A DNA stretch of 30,312 bases from DATEHQ01 sp035279525. GTDB lineage: Bacteria > Chloroflexota > Dormibacteria > Dormibacterales > Dormibacteraceae. The position numbers were made by a program, and so were the translations under genes. The stretch is from positions 1 to 30,312 of the forward strand of contig DATEHQ010000093.1 of assembly GCA_035279525.1 (NCBI GenBank), read 5' to 3'. Below are positions 23,064 to 29,077 of the stretch, in pieces. The notes under the pieces were generated by a model. That model did not search any database, was not told the origin of the DNA, and saw nothing but the letters and a program-made list of their open reading frames with translations. Position 1 is the stretch's first letter, and each line of letters begins with the position of its first letter.

Positions 23064-23162
23064 ATGCGGAAGTTCCTGTTCGCGGCCCTTTTGGCCATGA
23101 GCTTTGTCGTCACGACGGCGATCGCCGTCGGAGCCGACACGGTTGGTCAGTGCTGCCACTAA
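23064..23162 (+). CDS. Small secreted peptide precursor, 32 residues
   Basis: A 32-residue ORF (ATG to TAA) with a perfect Shine-Dalgarno site. The N-terminus is MRK, followed by a hydrophobic core (residues 4-22, FLFAALLAMSFVVTTAIAV). The sequence V22-G-A24 before D25 fits a signal peptidase I site. Cleavage there would release DTVGQCCH, eight residues with two adjacent cysteines and a terminal histidine. It is 42 bases upstream of an XRE-TPR regulator on the same strand. The arrangement resembles pheromone-receptor pairs, but the peptide could also be a small membrane protein, a metal-binding peptide or a bacteriocin-like product. No family is recognised. Confidence 0.65.
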   Translation: MRKFLFAALLAMSFVVTTAIAVGADTVGQCCH

Positions 23163-23168
23163 AAGCCT

Positions 23169-23212
23169 TTGTCAAGTGACGTGCATCTCCGTTAAGCTGA
23201 CGGTATGTCAGC
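23169..23212 (+). promoter_or_regulatory. Candidate promoter and inverted repeat at the XRE-TPR start
   Basis: TTGTCA (23169-23174) and TTAAGC (23192-23197) are separated by 17 bases and resemble a weak sigma-70 promoter. Its start point would fall at or next to the ATG at 23205, which has no Shine-Dalgarno, so the transcript may be leaderless. GCTGAC-GGTAT-GTCAGC (23196-23212) is a perfect 6-bp inverted repeat spanning the start codon. GTCA-AG-TGAC (23171-23180) is a second small palindrome. Both could be autoregulatory sites. Confidence 0.4.
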
Positions 23213-24599
23213 GGTGCCGGCACACCCGTCCGACCCTGGCGGCGCGAAGCGGCAAGGGAAGGCAGCTTCGGGTCGTCGGGGGCGGCGGCACGGCGTCGAG
23301 ATCAAGCCGGGCACTGTCAAACAGGCCCGCGCGGAGGCAGGGCTGAGCCTCGGGCAGGTGGCCCAGGGCGACATCAGCCGGACCGCGATCTACTTCGTCG
23401 AGACCGGGAAGGCCAAGCCGTCGATCGAGACCCTCGCCTTGATCGCCGAGCGCACAGGCAAATCGGTCGACTTCTTCTTGGCTGAGCCGGCCGGCGAGCG
23501 GACCAGCCACGCGGCGACCGTGGCGCAGGTCGAGCGCCTGCTGTCCACCGGCGACCACGCCGGTGTCATCGCTGCCGCCAGGCCTGCGCTCGCCCGGCGG
23601 CCCGACCCTGAGACCGCAGCCAGGATCAGATCCACGCTCGCCATGGCGTACCTGCGCTCGGCCCAGGTGCCGGAGGGAAGACGTGAGGCGTCGCTGGCCC
23701 GCGCGCACTACGAGCGGACCGGCGACCTGCTGATGACCGCCGAATGCCTGGGCACGGAGGCCCAGGCCGCGTCCCTTCAGCTCGACCCAGGCGCGCTCGG
23801 CCTGGCCGAGGCCGGGCTCGCCGCGTGCCGAGCCATGAAGCCCGTTCCATCCCACACCGAAGCCCGGCTCCTCGCCATCGTCGGCGCCGTCAACGTGGCC
23901 AACCGCGATTGGGACAGGGCGATCGAGTCCTACGAGCAGGCGGTCGCGGTCGGCAACGTGGTGCAGGACTTGAGGAGCCTCTCGATGATGTACGGGAACC
24001 TGAGCGTGGCCTATCAGGAGACAGGCCGCCTCAACGAAGCGGTGCGCTACGCCGACCGAGCGTTGGCCGTGTACGAGACGCTGAACGACCGCCTCGCGCT
24101 GGCCCGCTACGAGAACAACCTGGCCCTGCTGATCTTCGGGCAGGGCCACCTCCCGGACGCTCTCCGCCACGCGCAGCGCTCACTGGCGATCTTCGAGGAC
24201 ATGGGCGTCGAGGCCGGCAAGGCGCACATCCTGATGACCCTCAGCGAGCTCAGCTTCGCGGAGTCGGATCTCGCCGAAGCAGAGCGATACGCGCGGGAGG
24301 CGCGCGAGGCCGCGGATCGTACCGGCGAGGATTCGAACGTGGGTGAGGCCACACTGTGGCTGGCCAGGATCGCCGAGGCGAACGGGAACCGCGCCGGCTC
24401 CGACGCGGCCTTCGCTGCTGCGCTCGAGATGCTGGCGCAGGCCGGCCCCGCCGAGCGAATCGGCCGGGCGCACGCCATCTACGCGGACGTGCTCGAGGCG
24501 CGGGGCGACCTCCTCGCCGCCAACGCGCACCTGAGGCGTGCGCTCATGTCCACGCAGGGACGCAGGGCCTCGACCGAAGCGCGCGCCGTCTCGGCCTGA
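23205..24599 (+). CDS. XRE-family regulator with TPR domain (RRNPP-like architecture)
   Basis: A 464-residue protein. A basic, disordered N-terminus (1-33) precedes a helix-turn-helix at about 35-93: KPGTVKQARAEAGLSLGQVA, then ISRTAIYFVETGKAKPSIET, then LIAERTGKSVDFFL. Residues about 105-455 are tetratricopeptide repeats, for example DWDRAIESYEQAVAVGN, SMMYGNLSVAYQETGRLNEA, RYADRALAVYETLNDR and ALRHAQRSLAIFEDMG. An HTH followed by a long TPR superhelix is the layout of Rgg/PlcR/PrgX-type peptide receptors, but also of many XRE-TPR proteins with unknown ligands. The secreted peptide gene directly upstream makes a peptide ligand an attractive hypothesis. Confidence 0.87.
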   Translation: MSAVPAHPSDPGGAKRQGKAASGRRGRRHGVEIKPGTVKQARAEAGLSLGQVAQGDISRTAIYFVETGKAKPSIETLALIAERTGKSVDFFLAEPAGERTSHAATVAQVERLLSTGDHAGVIAAARPALARRPDPETAARIRSTLAMAYLRSAQVPEGRREASLARAHYERTGDLLMTAECLGTEAQAASLQLDPGALGLAEAGLAACRAMKPVPSHTEARLLAIVGAVNVANRDWDRAIESYEQAVAVGNVVQDLRSLSMMYGNLSVAYQETGRLNEAVRYADRALAVYETLNDRLALARYENNLALLIFGQGHLPDALRHAQRSLAIFEDMGVEAGKAHILMTLSELSFAESDLAEAERYAREAREAADRTGEDSNVGEATLWLARIAEANGNRAGSDAAFAAALEMLAQAGPAERIGRAHAIYADVLEARGDLLAANAHLRRALMSTQGRRASTEARAVSA

Positions 24600-24679
24600 A
24601 GAGCCTTTACAGACCTTTCCAGGCCGCGCGCTTAGATGGGGCTCACCACCCATCACTTAACACTACAATCCTTGTTCGC

Positions 24680-24695
24680 CGTGCTTGAATTAACA
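24680..24695 (+). promoter_or_regulatory. 16-bp repeated element upstream of the REC-HD-GYP operon
   Basis: CGTGCTTGAATTAACA, identical to the element at 22599-22614 and in the same orientation relative to its gene. It ends 25 bases before the ATG at 24721. The rest of the 121-bp gap holds only a weak hairpin (GATGGG/CCCATC, 24635-24654) after the XRE-TPR stop. Confidence 0.55.
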
Positions 24696-24720
24696 GGGGA
24701 AACTGGGGGGCGTTGAGACC

Positions 24721-25680
24721 ATGCCTGTCGTCCTGGTCGTCGACGACGGTGCAGCCAACCGGGAGCTGATCCAGGCCTACCTCGCGGGCATCGATTGCGA
24801 CGTGCGGCTCGCCGATAACGGCCTCGCGGCGCTCGACATGATCGAGACCGAAACGCCCGACCTGGTGCTGCTCGACGTCCAGATGCCCGGCATCGACGGC
24901 TATGAGGTGTGCCGCCGGATCAAGGCGATGCCACGCGGGCGCCTGCTGCCCGTGGTCATGATCACGGCGCTCAACCAGACCACCGACCGGATCGCAGCTC
25001 TCGAGTCGGGTGCGGACGACTTCATGACCAAGCCGGTGGAGCGCGCCGAGCTGGTGGCCCGTGTCCGTTCGGCGCTGCGGCTCAAGAGTCTCTACAACAG
25101 CCTCGACAGCGCCGAGCAGGTGATCTTCGCGCTGGCCGCCGCGGTGGAGGCCAAGGACGCCTTCACCGAACGGCACACGCAGCGCGTCGGAGAGTCGGCG
25201 CGGCACCTGGGTCGTCGACTGGGTCTTCCTGGGTATGCGCTCGACACCCTGTACCGGGGCGGGATCATCCACGACATCGGAAAGATCGGCGTGCCCGACT
25301 CCATCCTGATGAAGCCCGGGCCGCTGGACGAGGTCGAAACCGCCCGCATGCAGGCTCATGTGACGATCGGCGAGAGCATCGTGCGCCCGCTGCACTCGGG
25401 ATCGAGCCTGCTTCCCATCATTCGCAGCCACCACGAGCGCTACGACGGGCGCGGCTACCCGGACGGGCTGCGAGCCCGCGAGATCCCTCGCCTGGCCCGC
25501 ATCGTCGCGGTGTGCGACGCCTTCGACGCCATGGTCAACGACCGGCCCTATCGCGCGCGCCGCACCACCGACGAGGCGACCGCGGCGCTGCTGTCCGGCG
25601 CGGGAAGCCAGTGGGACCCCGAGGTCGTGGAGCTTTTCGCGGGGGAGATCCCCGCGCTGCAGCGCCTGGGCGCGGCCTGA
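24721..25680 (+). CDS. Response regulator with HD-GYP output (RpfG-like c-di-GMP phosphodiesterase)
   Basis: A 319-residue protein. The receiver domain (1-118) has D8-D9, phosphoacceptor D52 (LVLLDVQMPGIDG) and K104 (DDFMTKPVERAE). The HD-GYP domain (about 130-315) has H184-D185 in IIHDIGKIGVPD, H213, H237-H238-E239 in SHHERYDGRGYPDG, and VCDAFDAMVNDRPYR. All catalytic residues for c-di-GMP hydrolysis are present. It heads a plus-strand operon with the hybrid kinase seven bases downstream, which is the likely phosphodonor. The layout recalls RpfG/RpfC. Confidence 0.92.
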   Translation: MPVVLVVDDGAANRELIQAYLAGIDCDVRLADNGLAALDMIETETPDLVLLDVQMPGIDGYEVCRRIKAMPRGRLLPVVMITALNQTTDRIAALESGADDFMTKPVERAELVARVRSALRLKSLYNSLDSAEQVIFALAAAVEAKDAFTERHTQRVGESARHLGRRLGLPGYALDTLYRGGIIHDIGKIGVPDSILMKPGPLDEVETARMQAHVTIGESIVRPLHSGSSLLPIIRSHHERYDGRGYPDGLRAREIPRLARIVAVCDAFDAMVNDRPYRARRTTDEATAALLSGAGSQWDPEVVELFAGEIPALQRLGAA

Positions 25681-25687
25681 GCTCCGG

Positions 25688-28306
25688 GTGGGCAACCTGG
25701 CCAAGTACCTCGCCGACGCAGGCTCCATCGCATTCTTGCTGCTCGGCGTCGCCACCGCGGCGGGCTGGCTGAAGCGGCGCGACCGCTCGACCGGCTGGCT
25801 CGCGCTGGCGATCGTGGCGTTCTCTCTCGTCTCGGTGGTCGGCAGCGTGTCGGCGCTGATCGGAAAGCCGTCGGCGATCGCCACCGGCGCCACCGTGCTC
25901 AGCCTCGTGGTCTCGGCGTACGCGCTGCTGCGATATCGCGGTTCGCTCATCCCGCTGCCCCGCGCATGGCACGCGGGGGCGGTCGCGGCGATGGTCGTCG
26001 GGACGGTTGCCTACGCCGCTTCCCAGGTGGTGATGGTCGACGCCGCGACGGCACGCGCTCTCGGGACGGCGTCGGCGGTTCTGCTGCTGCTCATCTGGTG
26101 CGCTGTGGTGGCCGAGCCGACGGTCAGGTTCTGGCTCGCCGCCCGAACGCTGCCGGCGGTGCAGGCGTGGCGGCTGCGGTCTCTCAGCCTCGGTTTCGCC
26201 GCGGTGGTCGCCCTTCTCGTTTTCGCCATCGTCGCGGGTTCGGTGATCTCCAACCCCGTCGTGCAGATCCTCGTGCAGCTGCTGGTGATCGCGGTCGTGC
26301 CTCTCCTGTACGTCAGCTTCTCGCCACCGGCCTGGCTGCGCCGCGAGTGGCGGGCTTCGGAAGAGGAAGGGCTGCGGAGGTTCATGGAAGAGCTGCTGAT
26401 GAGCGAAGACAGGGACGGACTGGGTCCCCGCGCCCTCGACTGGGCCGTGCGCCTGGTGGGCGGCGTCGCCGCTGTGAGCTTCGACAGCTCAGGCCACCTG
26501 ATCGCATCCAGCAACGTGACCCCAGAGCAGATCGAGCAGGTCAAGGCGCAGGTCTCAGAGCTGCAGGAGCACGTCGGTCGCATCACGCTCAGCGGCGCAT
26601 CGCGGACGGTCCTGAACCTGTCGATCGCTGGGCTCTCGGGCGCCGGAAGGCTGGTGATCTTCGCCGGCCCTTTCACGCCCGCCTTCGGAAGCGACGAGGT
26701 CAACCGGGTCCAGCAGTTCATGAGCGCCTTCGTCACCGCGCTCGACCGCAGGCACCTGATCGAGCAGCTCAAGGAGACGAACCTCCAGCTGAGCCTCGCC
26801 GACAAGCACAAGACGGTCTTCCTGGCGAGCATGAGCCACGAGCTGCGCACGCCCTTGAACGCGATCCTCGGCTTCTCCGAGCTGCTCATGGATTCGAACA
26901 ATGGGCAATTCTCACCCGCGACGCGCAAGCGGTTTCTCGAGCAGATCCACTCGAGCGGCAAGCACCTCCTCGGCCTGATCAACGACATCCTCGACCTCTC
27001 CAAGATCGAGGCGGGACAGATGGAGCTGCGCCTGCAGCCCGTGGTCATCGCCGACGTCGTCAGCCAGGTCGTCAGCACCGTCGAACCTCTGGCTGCACCG
27101 AAGAACATCTCCGTCGTCGCGTCCGAGCGCGACGCGGGCGTCATCAGCGCGGATCCCGGCAAGGTCAAGCAGATGCTGCTCAACCTGGTCGCCAACGCCG
27201 TCAAGTTCACGCCCGAAGGCGGCACCGTCAGCGTGCGCGCCCACAGGCTCGAAAAGACGGTGGAGCTCTCGGTCACCGACAACGGCATCGGCATCCCCCT
27301 CCAGGACCAGGAGCGCATCTTCCACGAGTTCCAGCAGGTCGACTCGGGGATCGGTCGCACGCAGCAGGGCACCGGGCTCGGACTCACCCTGACACGGCGG
27401 TTCGCCGGCCTTCACGGCGGCGAAGTGCGGCTCAAGAGCGAGCTCGGCCAGGGGAGCGAGTTCACCATCTCGCTGCCTTTCGAACCGCCCCACGTCGTGA
27501 GCCCGATCCCCCCTTCAGTCGCCACGTCGTCTGCACCGCACGACAGCCGGCCGATGGTGCTGGTGGTCGAGGACGACCCACCCGCGGCGGAGCTGCTGTG
27601 CCGGCAGGTGGAGCGCGCCGGCTTCCGGACGGAGGTCGCGCGAACGGGTGGCGACGCGCTCGCGAAAGCCCGCGCGCAGGTGCCCGCCGCGATCACTCTC
27701 GACATTCTGCTTCCAGACCTCGACGGCTGGGAGGTGCTGACCCGTCTGAAGCGCGACGAGGCGACGAGCCAAATCCCCGTCGTCATCGTCAGCGTGGTCG
27801 ACAACCCGCAGCTCGGCGTCGCGCTGGGTGCGCTGGACTACTTCGTCAAGCCGGTCCCGGCCCGCGAGCTGATGGAGCGGCTGGCGAAGTTCAACTTCGC
27901 TCACAGGGAAGGCGATCACGCCAGGGTGCTGGTCGTCGACGACGAGGAGGCAAACCGCGAGTGGCTCCGGCGGGTGCTCGAGCCGGCCGGCTTCGCGGTC
28001 GTGCTGGCCTCGGGGGGCACTGAAGCGATCGACCTCGCGCGCTCCGACCGGCCTGACCTCGTCCTGCTCGACCTGATGATGCCTGAGGTCACGGGCTTCG
28101 ATGTGGTCGAGGCGCTTCGCGCCGACGAGGCGACGAGGACCATCCCGATCATGGTGTTGACCGCGAAATCGCTGACCGAGGCCGACATCCGCCAGCTGAA
28201 CGGCCACGTGTCCACGATCCTTCGTCGCGGATCGACGGGCGCCTCCGATCTGCTCGACCTGCTGCGCCAGGTGGTCGCGCCGGTGGGCCTGAAGGCGGTG
28301 AGATGA
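25688..28306 (+). CDS. Hybrid sensor histidine kinase with two C-terminal receiver domains
   Basis: An 872-residue protein with a GTG start. Residues 10-212 form about seven membrane helices. Residues 235-352 look like a degenerate GAF-type sensor. The dimerisation domain has H384 (FLASMSHELRTPLNAILGFS); the ATPase domain has the N-box MLLNLVANAVKFTPEGG (496-512), DNGIGI (531-536) and GTGLGLTLTRRFAGLHGG. Receiver 1 (about 622-735) has D672 (ITLDILLPDLDG) and K721. Receiver 2 (about 745-862) has D795 (LLDLMMPEVTG) but shows no clear K in the usual KP position (STILRRGST). There is no HPt domain. Its stop overlaps the next regulator (ATGA). Confidence 0.92.
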   Translation: MGNLAKYLADAGSIAFLLLGVATAAGWLKRRDRSTGWLALAIVAFSLVSVVGSVSALIGKPSAIATGATVLSLVVSAYALLRYRGSLIPLPRAWHAGAVAAMVVGTVAYAASQVVMVDAATARALGTASAVLLLLIWCAVVAEPTVRFWLAARTLPAVQAWRLRSLSLGFAAVVALLVFAIVAGSVISNPVVQILVQLLVIAVVPLLYVSFSPPAWLRREWRASEEEGLRRFMEELLMSEDRDGLGPRALDWAVRLVGGVAAVSFDSSGHLIASSNVTPEQIEQVKAQVSELQEHVGRITLSGASRTVLNLSIAGLSGAGRLVIFAGPFTPAFGSDEVNRVQQFMSAFVTALDRRHLIEQLKETNLQLSLADKHKTVFLASMSHELRTPLNAILGFSELLMDSNNGQFSPATRKRFLEQIHSSGKHLLGLINDILDLSKIEAGQMELRLQPVVIADVVSQVVSTVEPLAAPKNISVVASERDAGVISADPGKVKQMLLNLVANAVKFTPEGGTVSVRAHRLEKTVELSVTDNGIGIPLQDQERIFHEFQQVDSGIGRTQQGTGLGLTLTRRFAGLHGGEVRLKSELGQGSEFTISLPFEPPHVVSPIPPSVATSSAPHDSRPMVLVVEDDPPAAELLCRQVERAGFRTEVARTGGDALAKARAQVPAAITLDILLPDLDGWEVLTRLKRDEATSQIPVVIVSVVDNPQLGVALGALDYFVKPVPARELMERLAKFNFAHREGDHARVLVVDDEEANREWLRRVLEPAGFAVVLASGGTEAIDLARSDRPDLVLLDLMMPEVTGFDVVEALRADEATRTIPIMVLTAKSLTEADIRQLNGHVSTILRRGSTGASDLLDLLRQVVAPVGLKAVR

Positions 28307-28677
28307 AGCACCGGGTGCTGGTCGTCGAAGACAACGAGGCCAACCAGCTCCTGGCAGCGTCGCTGCTCGAGCGCGAGGGCTACGACGTGGACATCGCCTC
28401 CACCTCGGTCGAGGCCGTCGCCAGCATCGGCCGGCGCACACCCGACCTGATCCTGATGGACGTTCAGCTGCCGGGTGAGGACGGGCTGAGCTTCACGCGG
28501 CGGCTGCGCTCGGACCACGCGACATCCGGCATCCGGATCGTCGCCCTGACCGCCCTCGCCATGGCGGGCGACCGTGAGCGCACCCTCGAGGCGGGATGCG
28601 ACGGCTACATCTCCAAGCCCATCGACACCCGGACTTTTGCGCAAGACATAAGCAAGTACCTGCCGAATCAGGCATAA
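28303..28677 (+). CDS. Single-domain response regulator (DivK-like)
   Basis: A 124-residue receiver without output. It has E9-D10, phosphoacceptor D53 (LILMDVQLPGEDG), T83 in VALTALAM and K105 in GYISKPIDTRTF. EDNEANQLLAASLLE and GCDGYISKPI are typical of DivK/Spo0F-like regulators used with hybrid kinases. The ATG overlaps the kinase stop. With no HPt encoded nearby it may take phosphate directly from H384 or relay to an unlinked partner. Confidence 0.92.
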   Translation: MKHRVLVVEDNEANQLLAASLLEREGYDVDIASTSVEAVASIGRRTPDLILMDVQLPGEDGLSFTRRLRSDHATSGIRIVALTALAMAGDRERTLEAGCDGYISKPIDTRTFAQDISKYLPNQA

Positions 28678-28687
28678 CTACGCTGGC

Positions 28688-29077
28688 ATGGCCGCCAGGC
28701 AGCTCATCCTGATCGTCGAAGACGACCCCGCGAGCCGTCTGCTCGCGACCGCGACCCTCGAGGACGACGGTTACGAGGTGCTGGACGCCGGTTCGGCGGA
28801 AGAGGCCATCCCCATGATCGAACGCCGCGCCCCGGACCTGATCCTCATGGACATCCAGCTGCCGGGCATGGACGGGTTGGAGCTCACCCGAAAGCTCAAG
28901 TCGGAAGCCGCCACGGCGACCATCCCGGTCGTGGCGCTGACCGCGCACACGATGCCGCTGCATGAACGCGCGGCCGTCGCCGCGGGGTGCGCCGCGTTCC
29001 TGGCCAAGCCGGTCAGCCCAGCCATCCTGAGCGCCGAGGTCCGGGCGCGCCTGGAGAACCCGGAGGCGAGCCGGTGA
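28688..29077 (+). CDS. Single-domain response regulator
   Basis: A 129-residue receiver, 10 bases after the previous regulator and clearly its paralogue (shared EDD/EDN..L..ATLEDDGYEV, D55 in LILMDIQLPGMDG, T85 in VALTAHTM, K107 in AAFLAKPVSPA). No output domain. The stop overlaps the next gene's GTG. Two adjacent DivK-like proteins suggest a tandem duplication followed by divergence, perhaps one acting as signal carrier and one as phosphate sink. Confidence 0.92.
   Translation: MAARQLILIVEDDPASRLLATATLEDDGYEVLDAGSAEEAIPMIERRAPDLILMDIQLPGMDGLELTRKLKSEAATATIPVVALTAHTMPLHERAAVAAGCAAFLAKPVSPAILSAEVRARLENPEASR

Noticed and set aside
24635..24654. Hairpin GATGGG/CCCATC after the XRE-TPR gene.
   Set aside because: Only six pairs with an eight-base loop and no T-run; too weak to call a terminator.
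25966..28023. A 685-codon plus-strand frame inside the hybrid kinase.
   Set aside because: Arg/Gly/Pro-rich shadow of a gene whose H-box, N-box and receivers are all in the other frame.
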